Origin: Brachionus manjavacas
Lineage: Eukaryota > Rotifera > Eurotatoria > Ploima > Brachionidae
DNA: 64,000 bases
Assembly (NCBI GenBank): GCA_019054805.1
Contig: JAHQIY010000018.1
Location: 62,001 to 126,000, forward strand
Reading direction: 5' to 3'
Notes under the pieces: model-generated
The model's input: the letters and a program-made list of their open reading frames with translations, nothing else
Told to the model about the DNA's origin: nothing
Databases searched by the model: none
In this document: in pieces, positions 20,991 through 37,321 of the stretch
Layout: each line of letters opens with the position of its first letter
Numbering within the stretch: the stretch's first letter is position 1
Position numbers and translations under genes: made by a program

Positions 20991-22649
20991 ATCTTATATC
21001 AATCCTCCGACGAGAATCAAAAAAACTGGACAAAAGCCCAAAAAAATGTGTTTTTTTGGTTTAAAGTGCAACTTAATTCCACTCAAAATACTTGAAAATA
21101 TATCATTTAATAGAGAATTTTGCGTTTCTTAAAAATATATTTAGATATAGTAATTTTTGAATGAAAACTCATCTCAAAATTTCCAAAAGCCTAAACCACT
21201 GTTTTCAAAAACTATCAAACTTCAAGTCCCTCTAGTCAAAAAAAGTTTTCACTATTATTTAATTTGTTTTCTTTATTATTTGTGTTATAAACGAGAGCCA
21301 TCAGATCCTAACAGATCCTGACAAACACGTTTAATAATTTAAGGTTTATAACACTGGTAAAAATTTAAGTTTATGATCATTTCGTATTGATCAATTCTAA
21401 TTTTGAGACAAATTTTATGAGGCAACTTGAAGTTCATGATCATATGATCAAAAGGTCTATTGTAAATTGTTGTTAAAATATTTTAATGTCAAAAATGAAA
21501 AAAGAATTTAATGTTAAAATTTTCTGATGTTAAAAGCTCTAGTCAATAAAGATAATTAAAAATTTGTATTTTTTGTAGATTTTATTAAAAAATTAATTAA
21601 GCAAGGACAAAAACAAAAAAAAAACAAAAATTAATTAATTAAATTGTTGATCGCCATGTTTTTCCAAAAATTCGGATGCTAATTGAATTTTAACTTTTTC
21701 TTTTATTTGAATAGAACTAGAATAGAATCTTAATAAAAAAGGTAAAAAAAGCTTTTTTAAAATACTTTTTAATCAAGCACAAAATACTTATCATATTAAT
21801 TAAATAAATAAAATCTTTTTTTTTCCAAATGATCTTTAGTTGATTTTTATAAAATATTTACTTGAAAATTTTAAAGTCAAATTTAGAATCCACATTAAAG
21901 CATCCAAATTAATGCTTAAGATGATTTCTTAATATTAATTAAAATGTATTACAACGAAACAAAGTTAAAGTTAAATTTGAGTTGCAAAATTTCAAAATAT
22001 TGATTTAGATTTTATTTAAAATATAATTCAATTAAAATTTTGATCTGAAATTTAAATTTTATCATAAACTTCGATTTGCCATTTTATGATGTGCATAGAT
22101 TCAAAAAAAAAATTGTACAAATTGAATTTCGTCAAATTTTAAATTTTAAATCGAAATTTTAAGTTATAGATTAAAATAAAGACCTTTTTATTAATAAATA
22201 AATTAAATTTATTAAACAAATTTTGTTTAAAAGCAAGGATAAAATCTAAATAAACTTATATATATATATAAATTAAAAAACAAATATTAATCAGAAGTTT
22301 CAAAGCTTTTGATTTTTTTTAAACTTCAATTTTAAATTTTCAAACTTGCCTTTCATGCTTTCATTTAAAGATTTTAGAAGAAGAAGATTTGTTTTTTATT
22401 TAAATTTAAAATTAAAACTATTTAATTTCGATTTGACTGGAAATTATTTTTGTTACTAAAATTACTTATTTTATCACTTTTATAATTCTACTCTTAATAA
22501 ATTTTTTGATTTAAAAAAACCATATGAAAAAAAATCTCTGCATGAGAATTATTTTAAAAATTTTAATAGAATTTTTTCACCAAATTCTAAAATGCTTGAC
22601 TTGGAAAGTGAATCAATTAGGAGTTTTTTTGAAAGAATGGATTCTCAAG

Positions 22650-23075
22650 ACACCTAATAGTAGTCGTTTTGACTGTAGCTGGCTAGCTAGCGAGTGTGCT
22701 GACAAGGCACACTAAGACAGCTGATGTGATTGATTTCTGCTCATCCAGCCTGCTTTAAAGCTGTTAACACATTCTTCAACTAATTAATTCAGCAGTGAAT
22801 TCCATTGAGTGAATTCAGCAGTGAATTCCAAGCTAGCGGTTCTGTAAAAAAAAGGTTGTCTCTTTGTTGGAGCCTCGAAATTTCTTTGAAATTTGAAACA
22901 GGGACCTCTTCCTTCGTTTTTGGTACATTTACCATGCATGAACTTCAACATTTGAATAAGATTACCACTTTTTCTTCTTTCAAACAGAATGTTAAAGCCT
23001 TCAATCTGGTTTGGAACTTGGTAAAGATAAGCAACGGAAAAGCTTATAAAATGATAAAAAAAGTATTCACCTTTT
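22650..23075 (-). mobile_element. LINE 3' remnant (RT C-terminal region)
   Basis: The minus-strand frame contains FNILFERRKSGNLIQMLKFM, then EAPTKRQPFFYRTASLEF and QWNSLLN. This is the order seen in the LINE at 12419-12825 (RRTRGDLIQFFK ... FFTYRV ... WNALP). Tandem TTCAGCAGTGAATTCCA words sit at 22787-22829. The RT core is absent. Confidence 0.6.
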
Positions 23076-23409
23076 GATAATAGATTCGAAATCACCACCC
23101 CAATCAAAACCCAAAAATTTTTCATTTTATTCTAATCTAAGTGGTGGTACGTTTTATTTGGAAGAAAATATTTTGCGTATTTTTTCCTATTTTTTATCTT
23201 AGCAAATTTTCAATTCAAAAATTTAAAACAAGTAAAATGCAGTTTAAGTGGTTTTGGGGGAGAAAGGAATCTGATATCTAAATTCAAAGTTTTGATAGCC
23301 GTAACCTTAGCTTGGTACAAAGCATGATGATTTTTCTAATTGAAATTTGTTAAGGAAAGAGTATGATGTTTTTATAACATTTTATTGGAAAAGAACAATA
23401 TGGATGGAT

Positions 23410-23475
23410 GGATGGATAAACGTCTTTATTTAAATAAATAAATAAATATCGGCTCGAGCTTTCGCTCCTTTTCCA
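23410..23475 (-). repeat. LINE 3' tail with GAGC-GAAA-GCTC stem-loop
   Basis: The reverse complement reads AAAGGAGCGAAAGCTCGAGCC followed by an ATTT/TATT-rich tail and CATCC repeats. It has the stem-loop-then-tail organisation of the other LINE tails here, with a different loop (GAAA). Confidence 0.5.
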
Positions 23476-23859
23476 AGCTTAAATAAAATGTTTCAAAAAA
23501 CAAAAAAAAAGAAATATAAAATAAAATTATTATCTCATAAGTTTTTTTAAAAAAAAAAAATAAAAGAACAGAAAAAGAGAAGAAAAGAACATAAAAAAAA
23601 ACGGAATATTTACAAAAAAAAAAAAAAGTAAGATAAATTAAAATAAAAATAAAGTAAAAAATATTAAAGTAAACGAACTTAAAAAAAAAAAAAAGATATA
23701 TAGTTATGTAATAAATACTAGACGAAGACAAGATATTACCCTATGGTATTTATATAATGGATTTATATATTGAAATGTTAATTTTTTTTAATTTTGAAAA
23801 TTATTATTCATTGTGTTTTTTTTTTTCTTAAAGAATAATATTATTTATTTATTTATTTA

Positions 23860-24075
23860 TTTGTTTTCTGTACCGAGCTAAAGCTCCTTCAGAATAAATT
23901 AAAAATAAAATAAAAAAATAAAATAAAAATAAAATTAAAGTTAATAAAATTAGATAAAAAAAAGAATCAAAATAGAGTAAATAAGCTAAAAAAAATTAAA
24001 GTTGAAAAGACATAAATTGGAAAAGATTGTTACATGTGGCACATGTTTAAATAGTTCAAGTTTCAGGAAAATTTA
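23860..24075 (-). repeat. LINE 3' tail in reverse orientation
   Basis: The reverse complement contains CTGAAACTTGAACTATTTAA, CATGTGCCACATGTAACAA and ends CTGAAGGAGC-TTTA-GCTCGG plus tail. It matches the 3' ends at 2795 and 56070-56165, so it belongs to the same LINE family. Confidence 0.7.
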
Positions 24076-24522
24076 TTTTTTTATTTTTTATTTATTTATT
24101 TTTTTTTATTTTTTATTAAAAAAGAAGGATCAACTATAAATACTAATAAAATAGGTTATTCTAAGATCATAAATTATAGACTAATTATTAAATTATAAAC
24201 TAATTTTTAGATCATAAACTATTTATTGAATAGATAATTAGATCATTAAACTAGTTATTGGATAGATAATTAAAGAATGACCTTATATTATATTTGACAA
24301 ATTAGTCATTCAAAAAATGTCAGAAACCTATTTCTGCCTAAAAAACGAAAGTAAATTTTTATCTATTCAAACCTGATAATTTGCAACAAAAAATTTTAAA
24401 TCTAAAAGTGCAAAAGATTAATTGCCAAATTAATTAATTTAAATTTTTTTAAAAAAGTTTTCAATTATTAATTTAGAGAATAAAATTTGAAATTTTCTAA
24501 AAAGTAATTTATTATCTACAAT

Positions 24523-25752
24523 TTAAACTGTTAAAAAAGATTTGGTACATTTTTTGTCGATTTCGACCTGAGACCTTGGTCTGGTGAAAAATTTTTTTAG
24601 ATTAACAACGCTCTCTTTGAATCTTAAATTATCGGCTAGGTACAAAATAAGAGAAAATCTAACATTCTTTTGCGACTGTCTGAACAATTGATACTGAGTC
24701 ATGCCAACACTGATAAACAAAAACTGCTGAGTTATCAGTAAAATCATGTAAAAAGTCAAAGGCATCAATTGAATTGTCATAAGACTGATATAAGAACATG
24801 TAAAATTCTTATAGAATTCCTTTGAAAGACAATCAAACGGAAATTTACACTCAACTCGATTTAAAACATTAAAACAAACTTTTAAAGAGTACAAAAAAAT
24901 GATAAGTAAAAAAAAAATAAATCCTAGAAATTTCCTATGATTCAAAAAACCAACACAATTGTCTATCCAGAAGCAGTGATGGTCCCGTTTGTAAACACAT
25001 CTTGAACACTGAGGACAGTGGCCAAAATTGTCCGATTTCACATCTTTTAGGATCATGCACTTATTGCAGTAGTCGTTGGACAAAAAGCGATCCGCAGATC
25101 GAATTTTCAGGAATCCGGGATCAGAATTTTTCATCACCAACAAATAGACCAACGCGGTAAGCAGCAAAACATTTAAAGTATAAAATTCCACACTCCTAAA
25201 TCCATCGGTATATTCCAATTTAAAGTTGAGGACACAAATGTTTACCAGCAGAGTATTTAGGATTAAAAAAAATCCAATTTTAACCGAGCTGGAACGTTTG
25301 GTTGTTCTGGTCATAAAAAATACTGGATAGATAATCAATGGGAGAATGAAAATGGCCAATATTGAGAACATAAATCCAAAGGTTCCTATTTTAATGAATA
25401 AAGCCAATGCGAATAATGTCAAAAAGAAGTCACAGTTGATTTTGCGTGCGCCACCTGGACATGGTACACGCAGTCGATCTAGAATGTCATCCAAAACTTC
25501 CTTGAAATTGAGGCCGTGCATCGATTGTGGTGCGTCTTCGCCATTGTCATCGCAGCAACAGCAAAGGCAGGATGTGCACAAGGTGTCTAGTGCGTCACAG
25601 TTACAGCAGCACATTAAAATATGAGAGCGCTGTTTTTTTTTATTGTAGTATTCACATAGACATAGGGGATGGTCTGTTATTTCATCGTCATCCTCCAGGT
25701 TTATACTTTTGGGCTGAAGTTCTTTATCATTAGGGAGTTTTCGATGAGTCAT
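24523..25752 (-). CDS. ZDHHC23: DHHC palmitoyltransferase, ZDHHC23-like
   Basis: Protein S-acyltransferase of 409 residues that attaches palmitate to cysteines at Golgi or plasma membranes (family knowledge). The DHHC motif is at 257-260 within CVYKRDHHCFWIDNCVG, preceded by the zinc-binding CNKCMILKD and HCPQCSRC cysteines. Membrane segments flank it (about 105-155, 165-205, 275-295 and 325-350). The N-terminus is unusual: CLCEYYNKKKQRSHILMCCC followed by further cysteine clusters near 45-70, then DRLRVPCPGG. That CEY ... DRLR-P arrangement is, from memory, the hallmark of ZDHHC23 (NIDD) rather than other DHHC enzymes. AATAAA follows the stop. Single exon; the start is the first ATG in frame. 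Confidence 0.88.
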   Translation of the reverse strand: MTHRKLPNDKELQPKSINLEDDDEITDHPLCLCEYYNKKKQRSHILMCCCNCDALDTLCTSCLCCCCDDNGEDAPQSMHGLNFKEVLDDILDRLRVPCPGGARKINCDFFLTLFALALFIKIGTFGFMFSILAIFILPLIIYPVFFMTRTTKRSSSVKIGFFLILNTLLVNICVLNFKLEYTDGFRSVEFYTLNVLLLTALVYLLVMKNSDPGFLKIRSADRFLSNDYCNKCMILKDVKSDNFGHCPQCSRCVYKRDHHCFWIDNCVGFLNHRKFLGFIFFLLIIFLYSLKVCFNVLNRVECKFPFDCLSKEFYKNFTCSYISLMTIQLMPLTFYMILLITQQFLFISVGMTQYQLFRQSQKNVRFSLILYLADNLRFKESVVNLKKFFTRPRSQVEIDKKCTKSFLTV

Positions 25753-27389
25753 TTTTGGTCGGTCAAATTTATTAATTAGAAAATTAAAAATTATGAAAAA
25801 ATATTTTATTTCTAAAATGTATATACTAAGCAGACAAATTAAAAGAGTTAGCAGTTATTTTTCACATAGATACGGTCTACATTTAGTGTAGTCAGTTTAA
25901 AAAAAGAGTCACAAAAAATATTTCTTTAATTTTTTGCTTGTTGGAGTCACATAATCGACAAGACCCATTTAGTGTAATAGATGGAATTTAAAATAGCGAC
26001 ATTTAGCTGAACAAAAAATTTGAATTTTTTTAAAAGTTTATTTAGAAATTTAATTGGGACTAAAACTTTAAGCCACATAAAAAAAAGATTAAATACAGCA
26101 CGTTTCTGAAATAAGTTGACAGCTTGCTTAAGCACATGCTCTAGAGCAAAAAAAATGTTCTAGAGCATGCGCTAGAACAAAAAAAAAGATATATCATGAT
26201 ATCATGTTATCATGTTGTTTAATGTCAAATTTAATGTCATATTAAATTTGAGTTATAAACAGTCACAGTTTATTATTTCAACATTTACAGTAGTTAGTAT
26301 TTTCTAGTCATAATTTTACATATATAAATGCTTGTTTTTCATTTATTAGTGGGAGATTCCAATTTATTTAAAATAAAGATTTATCATTAAAAATTTGTTT
26401 CTTTTATTGTTTCGTCTCTCAACCACAACATAGCGGGAGTTTTTAAATTAATACTCGTCTATGCACGAAAAAGATAATAAACAAAAACCACGTTAAATAC
26501 AGTATTTTGGACGATCGTCGTGTGAATTTTTTGCCAAACTATTATTATATAATAGTTTTTATGCATGTTTTGGAACTATTTATATCATTGCCTATTTCGG
26601 CATATGATTTTCCATTTTTCCGGAGAAAAACAGCCTTTATTCTGTCCTATTTACTTATAGAACAACGTTTGGGAGTCTGAATTGACATTTTGGTTACTAA
26701 AGCGATTAGATTTGTTCCAGAATTTTATCATGAGGTTTATTTTATTATTATTTTTATAAGTTGATGTCAAATAAAACAATTTTAGAGAGATTCTTGAGAA
26801 GAAAAATTTTAACCTTTTCTTAACTTTTTCACAATTAAAAAAATTTAGCAAGTTGGATTGTCTTTTTCTAATCAAAATCACCAAATGAATGGATTGTCAT
26901 TTCAGTCCATTTTTTTTTAATTTTGATCTAATTGAATAAAGAATTTAGTCGACAACAAAATGGTTTCAAAATATCAATCCTGTTTCATTCTATTACAATT
27001 CAAACCAAATGAACAAAAAAAATTATCAGTCGTTTCTTATCTTAACTTTTTCACATTACTGTAGATTAAACAGCATTTTTCGAGTATACAAAACTGAATT
27101 TTAAAAATAAAATAAAATTGAATGCAAATTTTTATTCAAATTCTAAAGTATCAAAACATTTAAAAATAAAATAGTTGTTTCTAATTTTTAATGCAAAAAA
27201 AAAACTCTTTTGACATTTCAAAATTTAGGAAATCTACGTCAAAAGACTCAAAATTTGTGTATGGCATTCTTAGCCATAAGTCACGGATAAAAATATTATT
27301 ACAAATAAATATTTAACATTACAAATAAAATTTCACCATAGAACACACGATTAACGAGTTTACTGTAAGACTATTTCTAATTTTGATTC
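25753..27389. other. Intergenic region between ZDHHC23 and TMEM184
   Basis: No gene recognised. The region contains a minus-orientation copy of a dispersed repeat (26660-27045). At 26213-26430 there is LTR-like sequence (TGTTG start, TATATAAA, AATAAA, CAACA end) without a matching target duplication. At 27348-27365 there is a pogo-like end (reversed CAGTAAACTCGTTAATCG, flanked by TA) whose partner end was not found. Confidence 0.4.
26660..27045 (-). repeat. Dispersed repeat, three copies in window
   Basis: Reverse complement is similar to 59465-59660 plus 60145-60235, and to 33025-33250. Shared words include GAAACGACTGATAATTTT, GGCTAAATTCTTTATTC, AATCCATTCATTTG and GTCTGAATTGACATTTTGG. It is non-coding and its family is unknown. 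Confidence 0.65.
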
Positions 27390-31210
<3,821 letters not shown>

Positions 31211-33024
31211 CGTTTTTCGACCGAAAACTAAGTCAATTGCTTAGTGGAATTCCGATTGAGTATAATCACAAAAATTCAACTATAGAAATAAAATAATAAT
31301 AATTTTTTTTGTTGATTATTTTTTTTAGCATATAATCTTAATTTAAATAAATTATTATTTTTTTTGAAAATTATTTAAAAGAGTTTATTGTTAATTAATG
31401 TAAGAAAGGATAGTTTAAATAGTAGGCAAATAAACTGTAACTAATACAGCTAAGTAGGTTTTTTTGTTTGTCTATTTATTACGCAAATAAACCTTTGATT
31501 ATAAATATTCTAAATTATGAAAAAAATATTTTTTTAAATTATGATAAAATCTTTTTGCATTGACGATAATTTGATCCAAAAAATTCACTTTTGTTTATAG
31601 AAAACCTCCAATTTTAGACAAACTTGACTCATGCTAAACATAAAAGAAAAATTTTAATCAGTTTCATCTTTTTGGATATGAGAAGATTTATCTTTGAAAA
31701 AAAATCAATTTGATATTAAAATTGATTTTAATAAGCCTTATTAAAATTAACCAATTTTTTTCAAAATGTTTTAATAAAAAATATTTTTTGCTTTAAAATG
31801 TAGTGCTAAAACAAATGAAAAAAAAAGTTTATTAGTTTTTTTAAATTTCAGGATCATTTTTGACAAAAAAAAATCGAATACACAGAAACTTAAGCTTCAA
31901 TCGTTTGATTTGAAGCTTATCTTTAAAATTTAAAATCTGTGAATGAATCTTAATCACTAACTGAGATAACATAATAAATTTTTCATATTACTACAAGTCT
32001 AAAATATTAGATTTTTTTTAAATTTAAAAATTTCTCGCTAAAATTGTGGCAACCAAGATAATTTGATTAAAAAATAGAAAAATTTTTACTAGTTTGAAAA
32101 ACAAAACTACTTTAAAAAAAAATAAATAATTATTAAATCAACAAAAATAGTGCTTTTAGTGTAAATTTGTAGAATAAAAATCAATAAAAAATAATTTGAA
32201 AAAATTGTCTCATCCTGAAGTTGCACATCTTTCTGATCATTTTCAATTCAAACAATGAAAAAAACTCTGAAGCTAAAAATTTTACACAATAAAAAGTTAA
32301 ACTCAACTGAGTTTTTTACAGAGCTCTTTTTAAGTACCAGAAAATTGAACCGATCATTATCAGATTGGCACGCAACTTCAATATAAGAAAATAATTAAAA
32401 ATTTTTGTCATTTTACAACTATTATTTTAAGCTTCATTCTCATGTCCACAATTCGCACAACGCGAATTTATATTTTCTATTACATTTGGTCATTTTGTTA
32501 AGACCCAAGTCTTGACATGTCTGTTTATATATTAAGAGCTGCACGTTCTAAGCTCTACTGTAGTTCGAACACATGTTCTTACTACTATTTAAACCACTTC
32601 ATTATTGTTATAACCTCGGATTCCATTAAAAAAAACTTTTGACTAAATTAAATTGTTTTATTTATTTCTTGGCTTAAATTCCTAAAGTCCAAAACCGAGA
32701 CTTTACAATATTAGAAAAAATAAAAAAATAACACACTTACATTTTAACCAAAAAGTAAATATTGGAATCAAGAAGCATCATAATGAGTATTTATTTTTTC
32801 TTTTTTGAAAAAATTTAACAATTTTATTCTATAAATCAATTTTTTTATATTTTGATTTTCTAGTTTTTTCAAGCATCTTCAACAGCAACCTCAGTCAAAT
32901 TAAATGCATCACAGTACACAGGCATTAAAAAATTCAAGCTAAATACCAAATGCTTTATTGTAAAAAGCTCTGTGTAGCGAAGCTTCACTTTTCTTTAAGA
33001 TTGGCTTGATGTGTATTACAGAAT

Positions 33025-33250
33025 TGTAAAAAAGATAAGAAACGATTGATTTTTTTGATGTCATAGAATGGGCTACCTTGGAGTTAATTTCCAAAATTAT
33101 TTTTCAAAAAAAAATAAAATAGAATGGGCTAGAATTATGATTTTGAGACAATTTATTTTTCGGCTAAATTCTTTATTCTCTTAGATCAAGATTAAAAAAA
33201 TTCTGAATTGAAGTGATAGTCCATTCATTTGTTATTCTAATTAGTGGACT
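33025..33250 (+). repeat. Dispersed repeat copy
   Basis: Matches 59465-59660 on the same strand (AAGAAACGA, TCGGCTAAATTCTTTATTC, AGTCCATTCATTTG) and 26860-27045 in reverse. It includes an internal duplication of AGAATGGGCTA at 33065 and 33122. Confidence 0.6.
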
Positions 33251-34787
33251 AATAGACAACTTTTTGTTTTATTCAATTCAAGCAATTTTTTTAACTCATT
33301 CTATTTATCAAAAATTCAACTTTTCAAATATTCTTTTTTCAAACTTATTTAATATTTTTAATTTTTCTCTATGATCAACTTTTAAAATTTATCAAATACA
33401 AGTTAAATTAAAATTTTTTGAATTTCACTGCAAGTTTTTAAAAAAATTAAATAATTAAGAAATTCCGCTCATTATTTTTGCTGAACCAAATGCCATGACC
33501 TTTTTTATCCAAGATTTGTTTTAGAAAGTTTATTTTAAAATTAACCATATTTTGAGAGGTATAGACAATGAGAATATTAAAAAGTTAAAATCCTTTCTGT
33601 ACTTTTTGTACTTTTTCGGAATATTATTTTCTTTGGCACTGTTCCTTTTTGTACTTTCTGTACATTTTTTACTTAATTTTAATAAAAAAGCTTTTAATTA
33701 ATAAATATTTTAAATATCGATTTTAAAAATTTAGCTAATATTTTTCTCATCTCCGGCATACCGAACCCGTAAACCAGGGCTCCGTCCCGGACCCCGTTTA
33801 AGTTTTAATATAATGATTAAAATTTTTACAAAAATTACAGAAAGTACAAAAAACTACTATAAATAGAATAAATAAAAATAAATAAAATAGTATTCTGATA
33901 ATATAATTAACTAATGCTACTACTATTTTTTTTCTAAAAACAAAAATAGCAACAAGGTTCAAAATGTTGCATTTTTCTTAAAAGTTTATAATAAGTTTAT
34001 AATCTTTAATGGATACAAAAAATGAATTCATGTTAATTTTGCAGTATTGGTAGAATCTAAGAATCGCTGGGATAAAAAATTATTAAAAATTCTAAAGACT
34101 TTATTTTCATTAATAGTAGCTTTATGCAAGTGATGTAATACTTTAATATTTTCTGTCAACCTATCACTAGCTATGGCTTAGAAATATGCTTTTTTAAAAA
34201 ATAATATTAGGCTAGTAAGATAAATCTCGAGTTTAGCCAATTAATCAAAATATAGGTATATCGAAATGTGCAAGATACACTCCCTTATTAAATGATTCAA
34301 AGGTTATAAAAATTAGTAAATTTGCTTAAGGCCCAGCTAGTAAATACCATACAAATTATTTTTATTCTTTGATAATAAAATTAATTTTTTTAGTAAAGAA
34401 GAAGAGCTAATTGACCAAGTAATTTTCGAATTATTTTTAAAATATCGAAGATTGAAATTAAAAAATTCATTATGACATTGTTTTACCACTTTCTCTGAAT
34501 TTTTGAGAACTAATTTTATAGATTATCAATTATTTCTAACAAAACTTAATATAAAAGATAACTGATGATCAAAATAAAATAATTTTTTTATTGACTTTGA
34601 ATTCTGTTTATTTTATTTCAACAAGATAAGTTGTCAAGTCTCAATCGATGTTGGCTAGTCGAATCTTCTCCTAAATCGCTTAGTTGTTGACGAATTTTTG
34701 TTTTCTTTTTCATTTTTTCTTTCTATTTTTAAAGAAACACAAAATTACGATAAAATGAATAATAATTATCGAAAAATAAAAAAAATT

Positions 34788-34912
34788 TGAAATTTGAAAT
34801 TTTTTTCAAATCTTTACTCAAACACTTATTTTTGTATTTTTAATTTTTAATTTTTTTTACATCGCCTTAAAGGCGTTCATTGAAATAAATAAATAAAATA
34901 AATAAATAAAAA
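34788..34912 (+). repeat. LINE 3' tail, CGCC-TTAA-GGCG stem-loop type
   Basis: About 110 bp is shared with 38376-38520: TTTTTTTCAAATCTTTACTC, AAACACTTATTTTTGT, then ACATCGCCTTAAAGGCGTTC, ATTG and an AAATAAAT tail. The CGCC-TTAA-GGCG hairpin directly precedes the tail. Confidence 0.65.
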
Positions 34913-35326
34913 TAATTTATAAATTTGTATTTAAAAATTGTAATTCAATTTTTCTCCAAAAATGACTTCTTTCTTGGTCCCAGATAAAAATCTTTGAATT
35001 ATCACATTACAATCATTTTTTTTCAATTTTGAGAGTATAAAAAGATATTTTAGCTGCAAAAAAATATTACCAAGAGTACTTTTTTTTATTTGCTTATAAA
35101 AAAAATTTTCTGAAAAAGAATTTTTTTTTAGTTATTAAATAATTTTGGGTTTACCCAGGGTTTGTCCGAATAGCTTTAGCCTTCGTTTAAACCCTCTTGT
35201 CACGATACAATGTAAAAAATTAGCGAAATTTTGTAGAAAATTATTAAATAAAAATTATTAAGAATTAAAAAAAAATATCAAAACTTTAACTGAAATGAGT
35301 TTGATTTGGAAAAAGAATTATTTAGC

Positions 35327-35598
35327 CAGACTTGTTTTTAAGTCACAAGTCTAAAGTCAAGTCAAGTCAATGAATTTTTTTTTTTAGTGAAGTTTAGTCA
35401 AGTCATCTAATTTTCTGATTTTTAAACTAAAAATAAATATGGTTTTTTATTTTAATCCAAAAAAAGTTTAGTTTTAAAATCAGAAAATTAGTTGACTCGA
35501 CTAAACTTCACTAAAAAAATGAAAAAAATTTTTAATTCATGACTTTGACTTAAATTTTTCTGACTCAGACTAAAAACTTTGACTTAAAAACAAGTCTG
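35327..35598. mobile_element. Palindromic hAT MITE with perfect 8 bp duplication
   Basis: A 272 bp element whose ends read CAGACTTGTTTTTAAGTC in both directions. The target duplication TATTTAGC is exact (35319-35326 and 35599-35606). The interior is itself palindromic: AGTGAAGTTTAGTC and CTAATTTTCTGATTTT are repeated in reverse. The whole element could form a long hairpin. Confidence 0.9.
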
Positions 35599-37321
35599 TA
35601 TTTAGCTGATAAAAAGACCACTAAACAAGACTTTCTATGAATATTATCATTTTGACTTTTTAACTTAGTGTTCGTTTTCATTTAAATACTTGCTTTTCTT
35701 ATTTTCGAGATAAAGAATAGTCCAGAATAAAAATTGAGAGCGAAGAAATATTACCTGTACTGTTAATTTACTTAGAATCTTGAAAAAAAAATGTACAAAT
35801 TACTTAATTTACTTATAAAAATTTTTTTTATTTAACAAAATTATTGATACAAAAAAAGACGTACAAAATTATTAATTTTATGTTTATTTTATTTAGTCAA
35901 GTTTAAGTGAAAAAAAAACGAATTAAAAACAATCAAAACAAAAATTACTTAATTTATAGCCTAAATTACTTATTTTTTACCTAATTTAATTGTTTTAATA
36001 AACAATAGAGTTGAGTTGAATGAAAAGAGTTTAGTCGTTTTATTAAATCAGCTTTCTTGCCTTGGTAAATATTATGTCACTTATTTTAATAATAATAAAA
36101 AATATTGACTTGCATAACCAAGACGACTTTTTTTATTTACATAAAAAAAATAATTTGTGCAATGTTTTAAGTATTTTAACAGTATAGGTAATGATCGTCC
36201 ATTGTGAGCTCGGTCCAAAAACTCAATGATCTGTTGAGAATTTGTAGGTTAAAAATTTCGATCATTTGAATTACCTGTCACCCTCAATCAATAAATACTT
36301 GAAAGCTAAAAAATCTGAATTTTTTTCTCTCCTGCTAGAAAAAAAAATTCTTTCATACATTTACCATTTTTTTATTGTACCGATTAAAACAGATTGATGT
36401 TTTACTTTACTCTAAAACAACATTGTTTCAAATCAATTAATTAAAAAAGTTTTTATTTAAAGCTATTTTTGACTCATATTTTTAGTCAATAAACAAACGC
36501 CGAAAGTCAAAAAACTTATGCATTAAATTAGTAATTTTATTTTAACTTTTAGATTTGAATTTAAAATTTTATACTAAACTCTAGATGAGAATAATGATTA
36601 GAAATTACTAATTATCATCTATTAAAATTCTTTTTTTGTGTTAACAAAAAAATTTGATTTAATCACCGATTTTTCATACCAAAAATAATTAAAAGAATAA
36701 ACGAGTCTTTTTAATTACTTAGAAAATTTTGATAAAAACACTTACGAAATTAATTTCATGAATTTAAATCTAAAAATAAATTTTAAGAAAATTAACAAAA
36801 ATAGATATAAAATTTTTTTTACCATAACCCCTGTTGTCAGAGCATTATTTTAATTAATCGGAAAAAAATTTTGTTTTTGTTAAATTAAGAACCCCTAATC
36901 CCATTTGAAAACTTAATTAATGCTCATGTTAACTTAAATTTTTAAATTCATAGCAACAACAAAAAAATTCTGTTCGACTTAAAAAAGAGTTAATTTAAGA
37001 GACCTGAATTTTTTTGATAGATTTTTAATGATTAAGAAATTAAAATTTTTATTTCACTTGAAAAAAAACAATACTCTGGACAGTCATTTTTTAAAAATCA
37101 AAAATAATAAAATTTTCTATTGATTTATATGATCAATCGTGTCGTATTTAGAATTAAATTAACATTAGCCCAAAAAATTTATATCAATCAAATCGAAATT
37201 AAACTTTCTTACAAAGCCTTGATTAATCTTTCTCTATTGATTTAAAAAAGATAAAAAATTTTCAAAAATTTATTTTGTATACATGAACAAAATTACAGGA
37301 AAATAATGACAAAAAATTAAA

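Larger units (their letters stand above)
20236..24522. other. Intergenic region rich in transposon remnants
   Basis: Contains a DDE transposase fragment (20400-20990), a LINE remnant (22650-23075) and two LINE tails (23410-23475, 23860-24075). The stretches 20991-22649 and 24076-24522 are AT-rich with no gene or repeat that I recognise. GGAT repeats occur at 23401-23416. Confidence 0.55.
31211..37321. other. Six-kilobase gene-free AT-rich region
   Basis: No coding exon is recognised on either strand. Identified content: a dispersed repeat copy at 33025-33250, a LINE tail at 34788-34912 and a hAT MITE at 35327-35598. At 32443-32707 there is LTR-like sequence (TGT start, ACA end, TATATATTAAGAGC) without target duplication. 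At 33594-33850 short inverted ACAGAAAGTACAAAAA words flank a brief GC-richer patch. The remainder shows nothing I can support. Confidence 0.5.

Noticed and set aside
23426..23731. 101-codon minus-strand frame of Phe/Tyr/Ile
   Set aside because: It arises from poly-A/poly-T tracts and overlaps a LINE tail.
24523..25752. Signs of a CRISPR, phage or other prokaryotic system
   Set aside because: All recognisable genes in the window are spliced eukaryotic genes; no regularly spaced repeats, operons or phage genes were seen anywhere.
26213..26430. Possible solo LTR (TGTTG ... CAACA with TATA and AATAAA)
   Set aside because: The flanking 5 bp (TATCA and TAGCG) do not match, and no second copy or internal region was found; kept only as a mention in the intergenic entry.
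27348..27365. Pogo-type terminal repeat next to TA
   Set aside because: No matching left end could be found within about 1 kb, so an element cannot be delimited.
32443..32707. Another LTR-like segment beginning TGT and ending ACA
   Set aside because: No target duplication and no partner in the window; short TG/CA ends are expected by chance.
33594..33850. Inverted ACAGAAAGTACAAAAA words around a GC-richer patch
   Set aside because: The arms are short and A-rich, and no boundaries or duplications could be set, so no element is called.
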